Positions 13,254-25,479 of a DNA stretch of 64,000 nucleotides are shown one piece after another. Both the position numbers and the translations under genes were made by a program. Within the stretch, counting starts at the first letter, position 1, and the number at the start of each line of letters is the position of its first letter. Where the stretch lies: assembly GCA_013399695.1 (NCBI GenBank), contig VXAU01003165.1, positions 96,543 through 160,542 of the forward strand, written 5' to 3'. This DNA comes from Formicarius rufipectus. Its lineage: Eukaryota > Chordata > Aves > Passeriformes > Formicariidae. The notes beneath the pieces are model-generated. The model was not told where the DNA came from. It ran no database searches and worked only from the letters and a program-made list of their open reading frames with translations.

Positions 13254-13288
13254 AAAAAAAAAAAAAAAAGAAAGAAAGAAAAAAAAAG
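13254..13288 (+). repeat. A-rich simple repeat (poly-A then GAAA words)
   Basis: A run of A from 13254 to 13269 followed by imperfect GAAA repeats. No retroelement body was recognised directly upstream, so it is not called a retrotransposon tail. Confidence 0.7.
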
Positions 13289-13289
13289 A

Positions 13290-14520
13290 CCATGTCAGCA
13301 TGTGAAAGCTCTTGTAGAGTTGGTTTGTGGTACCACGTCATAATCTTGGCTAGCATTAAAAGCAGAGAAGCAGCTTATTGGGGGTTAATTACAGGGCTGT
13401 ACAGGTGTCCTCCTGCTCTTAAGCACTCCAAAACAATTAGCAGCGTTACCATTTTAACTCGGTGGGACTGTACAGCGCCTCCCCGTGCAGAGCTGGGACG
13501 GATCACGTTGTGTCCCAGCGCTCCTAACCTTGGCTACTCCCACTCCTTTCTCCAGATGGGATCCCAAGCAAAGTTGTGCCTGCTTTCTGATGGTATCCCC
13601 GTTTGGCACTGCCTCGTGTCTGGGTGAAAGAGACGACGGTAGCTGGGGGTGGTCAGCGCTGGCCAGCCGGGGCAGCCCAGCTGCAACCGAGTCCTACGGG
13701 CTGTAGAGCTGATCCACTGCTTCTAGGTCTCTCAGGGCAAGAGAGTGTCTAATGTGGATTTAAATGCTTTGAAGGCGCGGGAGGGAATGGGTAGCAGGGC
13801 TTAGGAGGGCAATCCTTTACGGTAACGGTTTTCGGAACCGAGATGATCCCGCCTGAGCTGCGCTGGGGAGACCGAGGGAAGAGCAGCAGATAAGTGTGCA
13901 TCAGGAAATGCTGTTGAACCTTTCTGGCTCTTGTGAGGAGCTAGGCGCATCAGACCTGGTGCTCCGGGCTGAGATCGGCTTGTCTCTCAAAGAAGGAAAG
14001 AAAGTTGACGATATTTGGCGATTTATTAGGTTTTACATCGTCCTTTCCGCTTCTGCTAACCCTGCTCTGACCGGGAGTATGTAGAGGAGAGGAGCTGTGT
14101 TTGCATTTCCCTGATTCCTCTCCCTGCTTCCAGACAAATAATCTATTTCACTGCCTGTACCAAGCTTCTCCTTGTCTTTTTGCCTTACGCTGCTGTATTG
14201 GTTTTCGACCCATATGAATATGAACTAAAGAATCGTCTCCAGAGTTGCAGTTTTTTGTTCCATAGGTAACCTTCCTCCTCTCGTAGCTCAATCCTGCACT
14301 ACGTAGATGTCGTTGGCATTTTATTTCAGGACCGGCCCTAAAAGTGTGGATTCCGTGTTTTCTGCTAACGTACAGCTAGCATACTGATTATAAGCCAGAA
14401 TACAAAAAGCCTGATAGATCAAAAGTATTTTGTATGGACAGAAGAACAGAAGGTGAATATATAACGCTTTTGTTCATCAATAACTCTTTGGCTTTGACCT
14501 GTCTGAGCAAGTCGTGCAAT
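13290..14520. other. HOXD4 distal upstream sequence, no gene recognised
   Basis: Moderately CpG-containing intergenic DNA upstream of the retinoic acid response element. No exon or repeat is identified. Confidence 0.4.
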
Positions 14521-14521
14521 A

Positions 14522-14538
14522 AGGTGAAACGCAGGTCA
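14522..14538 (+). promoter_or_regulatory. DR5 retinoic acid response element 5' of HOXD4
   Basis: AGGTGA, a 5-nt spacer AACGC, then AGGTCA form a direct repeat with spacing 5, the classic RAR/RXR half-site arrangement. It lies 2.7 kb upstream of the HOXD4 start codon. From memory, the mammalian HOXD4 upstream RARE has the same half-sites in the same order with a near-identical spacer, so this is very probably its orthologue. The half-sites are seen directly; binding is inferred. Confidence 0.8.
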
Positions 14539-15855
14539 CAGCGTCTAACAAATATGAAAATGCGTAGTATTAAGCAGAGCGGGGAGCTACTGCTTCCTCA
14601 GACCCATTGCTCCTCCCTGGGCAGCCCTCGGCGGGCTTGCCCGCTCCTGGGGGCTGCCCCAAAGGCGAGCTCGTTTGGGGGGCGGGGGGTGTTACCCTGC
14701 CAGGTCAGTCGGGTGGTTAATAACCCCTGCGGGGGCGTGGGATATCCCTCCTCCCCTCAGAGAAAGGAGGAGAAAGCGGGGCGAGACTCTTAAAATAGTT
14801 GTGTGAAGATTTAAATAATCCAAGATGGGGATTAAAGACACAAAGTCGTTTGGAGTTGCACTTGCTGTGAAGAAGGCACCATCGCAGTGGCAAGAACGCA
14901 GATGTTTAAAAATAGCATCTCCCAGATCAGGCAGCTGGGAGTAGGAGTCAGGCAAACAAACCGGTACACACCGCTCGGATAAGTGCAACACCCCCAAATC
15001 TGCCCTCCGCAGTGGTTGGATGTATCACACCCGCACCATTATTTGTCCTTATGGTGCCTGTTTTAAACAGTGGAAGGAGAAGAGGTTGACCGCAGGACAG
15101 CAGTGAGGAGCTGGGTCAGACACAATTCATGAACTTTTGTACTCTTGTGTGCCGCTGTCGACAAAGTAAAAATAATGAAACTTTGTGATATGTTTGTAAA
15201 TGATTTCGGCTGACCTCTCGCCCTGCCCTTCACCATAAACGCTACGGCGGGGAAAACCTGGGAGGGTGTGAGGCTGCGGCTCGCGGGCAGCTCGCGGGGA
15301 TAATAGCTAGACCAGCATAATGGGATTAAGGTAAATTTGGAAACTCTCTTCTTCCCGAGAGCAACTAACTCCGGCCTTTAATCTCATCTTTTTCACCAAT
15401 TGCTGTTTCTGTTGTCGGCTGTTTTACTTCTGTTTCGATTTTTTAAAAATTCTTTTTTATTTGGGGGGAATTTCTGATTATGGAGAATCTCTTTGGATTT
15501 GCGTTAGTCTAAATAGCTAAAGACTTATTTCTAAATTACTTTAACCGTTATTATTCTGAATAGGACAATTTGACCCATCACGTCCATTTTTCCGTAGCGA
15601 GGACGTAAACGGTAGAGAATTTAAAGAGAGCGGCAGGTCTTTCTGAGATTTGGTAGGCGAAATTCGTCGCTATGAATTGGTGGAGAGTCGTATAGCTGTA
15701 TTGCAGCAATAATAACAAGCGTGAATCTTTCCCGAAATCCCACCTTCCTGAAAATACATATTTGAAAACTGACTCCCAGCAGAATAGTTTGCATTCCTCA
15801 GAAGACAGTAAGAGACTAAGACAATTGCAAAGACCTGCTATATTGTAGATGAAAA

Positions 15856-15965
15856 CAGAATGTTATTACGTTGTCTATATATACCCTGTAGAACCGAATT
15901 TGTGTGATATTCATATAGTCACAGATTCGATTCTAGGGGAATATATGGTCGATGCAAAAACTTCA
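15856..15965 (+). ncRNA. MIR10B: mir-10b microRNA precursor
   Basis: The region folds as a hairpin. The 5p arm at 15882-15904 begins TACCCTGTAGAACCG (miR-10 seed ACCCUGU), a short loop follows, and the 3p arm at 15921-15942 begins ACAGATTCGATTC. The flanking stem sequences, including TTGTCTATATA before the 5p arm and GGTCGATGCAAAAA after the 3p arm, match the vertebrate mir-10b precursor as I remember it. The central base of the 5p arm (GAACCGAAT) distinguishes mir-10b from mir-10a. The location about 1.25 kb upstream of HOXD4 is the conserved position. miR-10b is a post-transcriptional repressor, with HOXD10 among its reported targets. Precursor ends are approximate. Confidence 0.97.
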
Positions 15966-15969
15966 CCTT

Positions 15970-17080
15970 TCTGCAAATGGTTAGAAGTTTAAATACTGGC
16001 GGAATCAAGAGGCATGTGCATGCTGAACACTCAGAAATTATAAAAGTTTTGCTGCCTCACTCCTATTTGTTAGGTTTTAGGACTTTTTAAAAACTTCAGT
16101 TGTCATTCAGTCCTAACTTTCACTGAAAATCTATGAGTTTAAACAGTTAATCTCACCAGAAGTTATAAATTTTCTGGGGGAAAAAAAAAGAAAGAAAGAA
16201 ATTATCCACCAATCAGTGAATGATTCCCTTAAAAGATACTCATAAATTAGTTAGATATGCCAGACGTTAGCAAAATTTCCCTGTCTAGGGTCCAGATCGC
16301 ATCAAAATATTTACGACAGCAACAAAAGCAGCCTTCGCCTCAGTGGAATGTATTTACTTGTGCTCCAGGAATGATTTTGATGAATGAAGACTGAAATTAT
16401 CTCATTAAACTCGTGATATTTTTTAACCTAATTAAATGACGTCTCCAGTTCAGTTGATTGAACTTTAGTGGTTAAAAGTGAACTGTTTCTTATCATCTGT
16501 ATGATTTTTACATAAATACATGTATAGATTTATACCTATATGTTGGCGTTTGCGTCTGTGTACGCATACGTATGCACATGCGTATATTGGGGTTTGAAAG
16601 TGAATAAGAAGTTACTGATTGCCTAATTTTATTCAGCAGAACTAAATTCTGGTAACTTTTGGATGACCTCTGCGAGACAAAGACAGGACAGATCCATTGT
16701 ACATCATATTACCCTCTTCTTTTATGGCTTTTCTTTTCCTCTCCTGCTTACCAGTTTCCTCCCTTTTAACCCCGCTTCAGTTCTTCCCTCCTTATATTCC
16801 TCTCGATTTAAAAAAAAAATAAAATTATTTAAAGCGAGGTACCAAGCCCCAGTGGTGATCCTGACTGGTAAATCAGGCGGTGGGACTGAATCCCCCGGGG
16901 CTGGGGGAAGCCGGCTCAGACAAAAGGCTGTGGGTAGGGCAGCGGCTGCCGCCCCGGGTTATCCCTACACCTCCGGTACCTGGTTTGGGGGTGCGGTTCG
17001 CCGAAGAGGGGGGTCACTCAGTTAGAGGGATGTTATTGAGTGGAATCGGGGGAAATGCGGGGAAATGCGGCGGTGGGCGC
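15970..17080. other. Sequence between mir-10b and the HOXD4 promoter
   Basis: AT-rich non-coding DNA, with a short TA/TG/CA-rich patch near 16500-16590. It becomes CpG-richer from about 16840 towards HOXD4. No gene is seen. Confidence 0.5.
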
Positions 17081-17090
17081 TCGGCTCCCC

Positions 17091-17212
17091 ATTGGCCGGG
17101 CCGGTCACATGCCCGCCTAACTTTATTCAGTTGACAGCAAGTAGGAGGGCTCTATGGCAGGGGAAAAAAAGACAACACGAGAAAAATTAGTATTTTCTAC
17201 CTCCAGAAATTA
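17091..17212 (+). promoter_or_regulatory. HOXD4 proximal promoter and 5' leader with uORF
   Basis: An inverted CCAAT box (ATTGG, 17091-17095) sits in GC-rich sequence 120 bp before the start codon. A conserved-looking leader with an A-rich segment follows. An upstream ATG at 17154 opens a 19-codon frame whose TAA (17211-17213) shares one base with the HOXD4 ATG, giving the overlap TAATG. The transcription start is not visible from sequence. Confidence 0.55.
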
Positions 17213-18329
17213 ATGGCCATGAGTTCGTATATGGTGAACTCTAAGTATGTGGATCCCAAATTTCCTCCTTGCGAGGAATATTTGCAGAATAGCTACCTAG
17301 GCGAGCAGGGGCCCGAGTACTACAGTGCCTCGCAGGGCTCTGATTTCCAGCACCAGGGACTCTACCCACGGTCAAACTACAGCGAGCAGCCCTTTAGCTG
17401 TAGCAATGCCCAGGGCTCTGCCGGGCAGCCGAGGGGTCACGGACAGGAGCAATCCGGCCCGGCGAGCCACTTTCCCGGCCCAGCAGAGCATTGTCCACCG
17501 CCTCCAATGTCCAACTCGCGAGCCTGCAGCCAGCAGCCGGCCCTCAAACCCCCAAACGGCTCCGCAGTTAAGCAACCAGCAGTAGTTTATCCCTGGATGA
17601 AGAAAGTCCATGTTAACTCGGGTAAGGATCCTCTTCTTACTTTGCTCTTCTACCCTGCTTCTGATTTTCCTCAGCGGCGCTTGCCCGAGTCCTTGCCAGG
17701 CTCGTGGACGAGCTTTTTAAGCCGAGGTGGCCAATTACACTCGCCATAAATTTTTATTGCTGAGGAAATAGGCCGTTGGCCATGCGGGGCTTTGCCGTGC
17801 AGGATAAAGCTACATTTTAGGAGCCTGTTAGAGGCTCCCAGCCTACCTAGCTGCGTGTGCCCGTAGCGCCTGCCTCAAACGAGAGGGAGAGCAGCCCGTC
17901 CATTGTAAGGAACGGGGACGAATTCAGCCCGGCCACATGCTCGCAGCTCATAAGGTTTTCTTTTGTAAAGTCGAACCGACAAGTCAAGATCAGCTTTGTA
18001 AAGTTCTCCGTATTTTTTTCCCAGTGAATCCAAATTACAACGGAGGGGAACCTAAACGCTCCCGCACAGCTTACACCAGACAGCAAGTCCTAGAACTGGA
18101 AAAAGAATTTCATTTTAACAGGTACCTGACCAGGCGCCGCCGTATCGAGATAGCCCACACTTTGTGTCTCTCTGAGCGCCAGATCAAGATCTGGTTTCAG
18201 AACAGAAGAATGAAGTGGAAAAAAGATCACAAACTGCCCAACACGAAGGGCAGGTCTTCTTCCTCTGGTTCAAATCCCCATTTACAAACTGGTTCCAAGG
18301 ACCATCAGACTGACTTGACAACTTTGTAG
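17213..18329 (+). CDS. HOXD4: HOXD4 homeobox transcription factor
   Basis: HOX group 4 nuclear transcription factor acting in hindbrain, cervical and paraxial mesoderm patterning (family knowledge). Exon 1 is 17213-17621 and exon 2 is 18025-18329, separated by a phase 1 intron with donor GTAAGG and acceptor CAG. The product is 237 aa, close to the usual vertebrate length. The start was chosen because MAMSSYMVNSKYVDPKF is the conserved N-terminus of group 4 proteins. The middle is rich in Pro, Ser and Gln. The hexapeptide core YPWM is at residues 126-129, followed by KKVHVNS at the splice junction. The homeodomain spans residues 146-205 (W48 at nt 18192, WFQNRRMKWKK), and the tail ends TDLTTL. 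A possible AATAAA lies at 18666-18671. The intron position and tail exclude other HOX groups; HOXD4 over A4/B4/C4 follows from neighbours and tail. Confidence 0.97.
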
Positions 18330-18690
18330 AAGAGGTGAAATTTTCCATTTCATCCTTCGCTTCTGACCAGTACTGTACATAACTGACACTGCCCAAGCAG
18401 AACCTGCATGTAGCAGCTAAGGACACGACAAACTGTCATCTTTCTTTTAAGGTACTGTTGTACAAAGGAGACAAAATGACGCTACTTTGGACTTTATTTT
18501 ATTTGGTTCTTCTAGCACAATCTAAAAAAAGGAAAACAAAAAGAGGGGAAGGAAAAAGAAAGGGGAAAAAAAACCCCAAACAAACAAACAAACAAAAAAC
18601 CCGAACATCACGCAGGCAGTGGGAATTGGGAAAATATTAAATGAGACCTTCTGTCCTTAAAAAGTAATAAATCATTGAAAATGAAACTGT
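18330..18690 (+). terminator. HOXD4 3' UTR with candidate polyadenylation signal
   Basis: Non-coding sequence after the HOXD4 stop with an A/C-rich low-complexity tract (about 18520-18600, with tandem ACAA words) and an AATAAA at 18666-18671. Confidence 0.5.
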
Positions 18691-20480
18691 CCTGTGTTTC
18701 AGTTTTGAATTCGAAAGTCAAGATTGGATGTTTCATTCTGGCATTTATACTTTTTATTGCCTTTTATCCCATGCAATTTCGGAAAGAAGCATTTTGGGCA
18801 AGTTGAGGACAGGAAATTCATAGTACAGTCTTTTATTTGAACATAAAGACCAGTAATTGTGAACTTTTTTTGGTGCTGCTTTAACGTTCTTGGTGTAATG
18901 AAAATACTTGCTCATTTTCATAACGTCTCAGAAGGTGTGCATAGGAATTAAGAGAAAACGGGTTATTTTATGTTCTATTAGTGTTATTGTATTTATTTAT
19001 TTGTTACATAGAAGAGTGGAGACAAAAAAAATACTCAAACCAAAAACCGAGAAAAGGAGCTGAAGTGCCGTATTTCTCCTTTCCAGTCTCATAAACACAT
19101 ATGTAATGTTTACTTGTCTTGAATGCACACAACTTTCTTGTTATCTCCTTCTATTTTTTTTTTTAAATTTTCCTTCTTTGTGAATAGGAAACGCGTCTCT
19201 GCTCCTTACTGCGTGCCATCCAGAGCTTACAGGCTTGAAATGTGTTTCCAAACTCTCTTCTACTCAACGCTGTGCTTTAAACCATCGATACCTCGTTTAG
19301 AAATTGAAAGGGGGGGGGAAGGAAGGGAAACCACAGAAATCATCCCCCCTCCCCCCAAAAAAGACACCAAACCCGAAACAAACAACAAAAACAACTAAAA
19401 ACCCCCCAAAACAAAGCAAAAAGTGAAAAGTTAATGCTGTTTCTGATATAACTTGAGCCATTTAAAGCCGAAAGCTGAATAAATTATTTCAATCATATTT
19501 CAAAATTCTTTTATGCTAGAGAGAGATAGGTTATGTGGGCTGCTGCTTTGTTGTGTTTTGGGTTTATTTTAGTCTGTCGAGTTTTTGTGGTTTGAGTTTG
19601 TTTAGGTTTTTTGTTCAGTTGTTTTTTTGTTTTGTTTTGTTTCAAGAACAGTGACTGTTTTTACACAACCCGTGACACGGGTTGGAAGTCTCAGCAAGTT
19701 GCTTTCAGGGAAAGAGAAAAGGTTTGGATGGGAGTAAAGCTGGTCTAATACTCACTAATTTGTCCCTGAGTGCTGGTTGCCAAAGTTTTGGTGCGCTGTA
19801 ACTACAAAAGCCAACCAAACCAGCTCCCTCAGCCACTTACACCTCCGCTTAGGCGATTTTAAAGCTCAGCCCTTATCTCCGGTACCCTCAGGGCAGCCTG
19901 GGAGAGGAACCATACCGTCGAAACTGTAACGAGATGATCTCTTTATTAAAGAGAAAAGTGGCAAAGAAGAAAACTCATATCAAACACTGAAGGGAGATGG
20001 AAAGAGCAGGGGGTGAGTTAACGTGCCCTTCTCCAGGCTGGGTGCTTCCCACCGAGGACTCAAGGCTTTTTGGGCTCGCTTGGAAAAACAGTGGTCAAAA
20101 TGGGCTTTAATGAATTCGAAAATAAAAGGCGAGCTTTTCAACAAGAGTGTATTCGGCAGCGTTGACTGTGGCCAGCAGTTAATTTCTGCCTTTTTCTCAT
20201 CCCTAGAAGTCCGCAACGTGTCTTTAAGACTTGGTCTTTTGTTTTAGAGCCTGGAGAAAACTCTTTGTTCTTCCTTAGGGTTAGCCCAGTTCTCAGACTT
20301 GCACATGGCAATACTTGAATATCTCCACGTCGTGATATTAAAGATGGATATTCCCGCATTATTCGCATCATTGTTTCTATGACAAAAAGCACCGAGTTCA
20401 TACATAGTAAAGACGTCTTTTTTCCTGACGCCTTCACGTTGAGAAGTTGAAAAGGTATTTTACTGAAGTTCGGCTAAATT
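18691..20480. other. HOXD4 downstream intergenic sequence
   Basis: AT-rich non-coding sequence with A/C-rich low-complexity DNA at 19310-19425 and a T/G-rich counterpart at 19545-19645. No gene is seen. Confidence 0.5.
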
Positions 20481-20489
20481 GCAGGAACA

Positions 20490-20506
20490 GGTTCACCCAG
20501 AGGACA
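20490..20506 (+). promoter_or_regulatory. DR5-like nuclear receptor site 3' of HOXD4
   Basis: GGTTCA, spacer CCCAG, AGGACA: a direct repeat with spacing 5 in which the second half-site departs from RGKTCA at one base (A for T). It lies 2.2 kb after the HOXD4 stop. A retinoid-responsive neural enhancer with a DR5 is described 3' of mouse Hoxd4, so the position fits; I cannot check sequence identity from here. Confidence 0.5.
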
Positions 20507-23040
20507 AATTTTCTATTCGATTAGTTGTATTTCAGCCGGGAAGAGTGACCTCTAAACCCTTAACCTTTTGGACCCAAACTACCCGTCCCTTTCTCTAGTA
20601 TGGAGAGCAGTTAGCAGCAGCGCTTGAAGAGGGAATTCCTGAGACAAGTTTTCAAGTTTTTTTACACCAGGTTCCTGTGGTAGTGGCCTTTTCTCTCCAG
20701 AGCTGTTCAAAGACATCCTTTCCCTCTTCATACGAATCTATAAAAATGAAGGGGAAAGAAAAAAAAATGGGGAAGTAAAAGCAGCTCTAGCTGCTCCTCC
20801 TCAAAATTCCCCTCCCGGACCCCCACTGTTTGCTTAAAGTCTGTGATAAGTTAGCTGAGAGCAGGGCAAAACTGTTGCTCGAGAGAGACCTACTTCGCAT
20901 CTGTGGCACAGTTCTGGAAAATAATGGCCTTGGATAAGCAAATCCTTGCTTTGTGCTTCTAATCGACCGAGATGGCTCCCGAAGTTAAAGGGCCAACTTC
21001 TGCTCCCAGATTACCTTCCCCCGCCCACTGAAGTCAAACAGGGATGTAGCTGCGAGCAGAATTTGTCTCATTGTCTTTTGAAATGTTAATAACTCCGGGA
21101 TGAGTGTTGGGTTCAGCAGGCACAGCTCTTACAACCCTGTTTGCAAGACCCCTTTGAGCAGAGGATAGGGCACTATAGGTTTACATAGGTGTAATTGTGC
21201 TGTAAGTTTGGAGAATACATGAAGTGGAGGCAGAAAGTACCAAAGAGAAATAGTTTGCAGCTACCAATGCTCTGAAAGGTCAGAAACGTGTGTAATAATG
21301 ACCAGGAGGACCCACTGGTCATCATCATCCATGCAAAACAAACCTGAGGTTTATTTTCAAATGGTTTTAACTCTCCTCCAGAAATATTCTGTGTATGAAA
21401 GAAAGCTGGTTATTTTTATTTATCATGGGTGAACGTAGTGTCTTGGAGCCTTTGTTAAATGGTAGCATTGTCCAGCAATACTCTCGTCTCTGTTAAAGTG
21501 ATGCTTTTTATAGACTTTGCTGATGTTTTGCTGCCATTGATTAAAGCATTATTTACACTAACTGTCGCCTGTAGTTTTGATGTAAGCCCGCCACATGCTT
21601 TTGGAATAATAAAAGGTGTAGCGAAATAGATTCTGGTTTGTACCTTGAACAAACAGTCCTTACAAGGTGGGTCTCTCTTGTGTGAAAATGCTGGTCCCTC
21701 CCACCATTACAGTGTTAAAAGATGAGTGACTCTGCATAGCATCCTTCCAAATGTCCCTTTGAACAGGTTTGCTGTTTGCCCCAGCAGTAATGGTGTGACT
21801 CTAGGCCAAGCTGGAGTCTGTATTTACTTTTAGGCTGCAGTTAAAAGCTCCTGCCATCCATTTGCTGCTGCTTTGCATTTAACAAGTCCTCCTAGAGTGA
21901 TTCCCGGATTTCTGCATGTGTGGCAGGAGTCGTGGAGCCACACCTGAAGTCAGCTCGATCCCCACACAGATGTGTGTCTTTTAGGTGAGTCCTGGAAGGA
22001 ATCAATTCAAGAAAGAAATGGAAATTTGAAATGGCAATGTTAAGAGTAACTTTTCCTGAGCAGTAACCGTCACATTGATCGTGGATACAAAAGAAAGATC
22101 ATAAAAACCCACAAACTTGGAGATTTTAAACTTTCCTATGCAACCAAGGCAAACAGGTTTTTTCCTCCCCTGTGTAAGCACCTCAGACCATAACACATAC
22201 ATCTAGCCAGGAGAAGTCGATTGCACTATTTTTGTCATAAGTACTTGTCACTGAGGGCTTGTCCTCTCCTGGAGCGTGGTCAAGGCACGAGTCCAAAAAT
22301 ACAGTCTCTGGCTTAGCCCAGGCAAGGAGCGGGATGCACAGCAGAAGACATATGCCTCCACTGCCCGAGTGTGTGGAGGGGAGGGTGAGAGTGCCTTTCT
22401 AAGTACACAGTCGCTAAGTTTAAATATCGAGGCATATTTTGTGATTACTTTCTCTCTCTCCTGTTTAATGGCTCCTCCTGTTACTCCCGATATATCAATA
22501 CAGTTCTGTATATTATATCACCACTAGTCGTTAAGGTAAGAATGAAGAAGAAAGGCAGAGTCAATAGCAAACCCCACTCACTGTACAGTACAGTAAATAG
22601 GGACCTCTCGGTGCAGAGCCACACCGCTTCCAACGGCCATGTTTGTTAGTCCTTTCCCCTGATTCTTTTTCCTTTTTTTTTTTTTTTTTTTTTTTCCCTC
22701 CTTCCCCCCAAGCCTGGAGACCAAAATAATCTTGCTAGGAACAGTCATAACAGGCAGAATTTCAAAGTGCAAGGAAGATGATAAGAATAGATTTCTACAA
22801 GTCCTGACCACGTGATTTGCGAAATAATTAATTCAGCACGTCCCTTAAGAAACACGGAGTCGTCATTAATCTGCCAAGCAAAGGACTCTATCAGACTTGA
22901 AAACTGAAGAGATCCCAAGAATATAATATACAAAGGGTGCAGTCCCTCTCCCTGCACACCTAGCTCTTTGGTAGCCGCTGAAAAAGAGACGCCCGGTACG
23001 TAAATATTTTTTACTTTTATTTCTCCTTATTTAAGCCTTA
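20507..23040. other. HOXD4-HOXD3 intergenic sequence, no gene recognised
   Basis: Non-coding DNA of mixed composition with a poly-T run at 22673-22695. No exon, RNA gene or mobile element was identified. Confidence 0.45.
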
Positions 23041-23049
23041 ATGAACTCA

Positions 23050-23625
23050 GCTGTCAAACACTTGACAAATAGGGCACGCTGCTTCCTTATTTCCAGCTCG
23101 GCAGCGGCCGGGAACCGGACTGGGCGCAAGCGGTGACCTTTGCTTCCCAGGGAGCGAGGGAAGGAGAATGAGCGCGGAGCGCCGCGGAGCACCGCGGAGC
23201 ACCGCGGAGCTGGGAAGCTGACCGCCCGACCGCCTCCTGGGGTGGTGGCGCTGGCCGCGGCTGCCTGCTCGGAAAGGCGCGGAGCAGCGCGGAATAAACA
23301 ATGCTCCTGTCAGGGCAGCCGCTGCCCGGTCCCACTGGCGTGGAAAGGCCCTCAGCTCCTTCGCAAGCAGGGTCGTAAATTTTGCCGTGCCTCTTTGACA
23401 GCGGGGCCAGAGCCAGCGCCGAGCGCACCTTCCCCCTGCCGCCCGCACAAAGGCCGGCTCCGACCCCGCTGCCCCGGCCGCCCTGCCTGCTCCTGCCCTG
23501 CCCGCCGACCCTGCTCGCCCGATACTCGCCGCCTGGCGAGGGGCTGCGGGAGGGTCCGGGTGAATCTAGCCCACGAAGCGGGCATGCCGGCTTTCAAGTC
23601 CCCGATCAATAGCCCGGACTAGGGA
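23050..23625. promoter_or_regulatory. CpG-rich block between HOXD4 and HOXD3
   Basis: CpG-dense segment of about 0.6 kb. It includes a short tandem array of the 10-bp word CGCGGAGCAC (about 23173-23210, four imperfect units). Open frames here are by-products of GC content; no domain is recognised. Confidence 0.45.
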
Positions 23626-25150
23626 AAAACAGGATTTGTGTTTTTATACAAAGCCACTCCCTATTAACTCCATAGAATATGGACAACGAGTCTGAGATTT
23701 CTATGTGAAATTCCAATCAGCTGGAAATACCTTCTGCAAACAGGATATTCTTTATTATCCCTTGCTGGAGTAATTTCTAAAAAAACACAGATTGTAGCTT
23801 TTTATTGCTTCCGTTTCGGTGGCAGGACAGAGACAAAGTTTCCTATGTTATGAATTATACATTCAAACAATAACACATTAATTCAATTATTCAAAGATGA
23901 CAAATGTTTATGTGCTTTGCTAGTGACTAAGGAACAGATTTGCTACTTCACGAGAACTCCTACATTTTTATCAATGAAGTTTTATATTATCCTACTGGGC
24001 TGGGAAAGAGACCAAACTCCACCAAGACAAGCAGTAAAATGGACCTGAACATAAATCGCAGCTCTTTCATAAGAGCGTTTATTCTCGCATATAGCCCGGG
24101 TTATTTTATCAGTTTGACAATTGCCGGAGTTGTTGTTATAAATCATCATAAGTAATTCCTGAAAGGGTACGAGGCTGCTGGGGGGCGGGCGGAGACTGTA
24201 AATCTTTCTGTTTTATTGCTCTATGAACATATGCTCCGATTGAAGAAGCCTCAGATCCTTTACTGGAGACAAATTCACGCAAAGCTGGAGTCCCACCAGC
24301 CAAAGGATTAACATTTCCTTAATACTTCAGTCCACTTACGATGTCTTAATTCTGATGATGGCGAAGGTGATAATTTCTTTCAGACGTCCCCTCCATTTTC
24401 ACGTTAAATTTCATTCTTGTTTGTTTGTTTGTTAGTTTGTTTGTTTCGGGGTTTAGTTTCTGGTTTTGTTTTGATTCTTGGCCCCTATATTCAGAAAAGA
24501 CACCCTAGGACTGTGAGGCTTTTTCCAGGGGTGTTCCAAACTGCACTCCAAAAAGGCATTTTCTTCTGAATCCTCTTCGTGGTCTTTGCTCGTATCCAGC
24601 TTCTCCCTCGTACTTTTGTGTAGGAAGTGAAAGACCTCTCCGTCATCCAAAATGTCTAAACAGCAGCCAGAATTATGTTCGGCTTTGTGTGTATGTACAC
24701 AAGTATGCAGAACACGCTGTGCGTGTACGGGTTGCTGTATGTACACACAGACACGCGAGCGCGGGGGGCTCGGCAAAAATACCCAGACACTGAAACATAT
24801 GGCTGACGGAAAAGGATATAAAGAACCATTACCTCTTACTTGAGGCGAAATTTAAGTGCATCATTTCTAAGAAATATAGGATTATAAATCCGAAGCTGTA
24901 CACAATAATTTACATTGAACTTATGTTTCCATCACTGGACTCCAATCTTTTTATAACTGGTTTGCAAAGTCAGGAAAAGCAATGTAATTTAGATAAATGT
25001 TACAATGCACTTACGGTTAGTATTGTAAGGTAATACGTTACTGTCACATCCCCATGCTTTGGATGGTAATGAAATCATAGCAGATGTTAGATTAGGTGTG
25101 GTGTATTTATAGCTACAGATATGTTAGAAAAATCAAACAGACGAGCTCAT
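23626..25150. other. HOXD4-HOXD3 intergenic sequence
   Basis: AT-rich non-coding DNA. A TTTG tetranucleotide repeat occupies about 24416-24447. No gene is seen. Confidence 0.45.
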
Positions 25151-25162
25151 ATATAGATATTA

Positions 25163-25400
25163 AATATATTATATATATATATATACACACACACTTATTT
25201 TGTCAACTGGAATTGTTAGGGAGCTTTGTGGGCACACATGACGGATATACACCGCGTTTGCTCTATGCCTCTTCACACACACAGAGAAAGGAGCCAGGCT
25301 TAGGGCACACACACACACACACACACAAATGTCATAAGAGTTTGGTTGGGGTTTTTTTGTTTTTTTTTTTTTTTTTTGTTTTTTGTTTTTGTTTTTTCCC
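25163..25400 (+). repeat. Cluster of microsatellites: (TA)n, (CA)n and poly-T
   Basis: A TA tract running into CA (about 25163-25195), a separate CA run (about 25303-25327) and an interrupted poly-T stretch (about 25350-25397) lie within 240 bp. These are simple repeats with no element body beside them. Confidence 0.85.
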
Positions 25401-25479
25401 CCAACGCTTGTTTAGCCTCCAGACGGGTAGTCCCCGCTGCTCCGCATCTTTTCAATAAGGAGGAGAGAGCAAAAAGTCG

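Noticed and set aside
23047..23622. Arg/Pro/Ala-rich open frames on both strands between HOXD4 and HOXD3
   Set aside because: By-products of CpG-island composition, including the CGCGGAGCAC repeats; no homologous family recognised.
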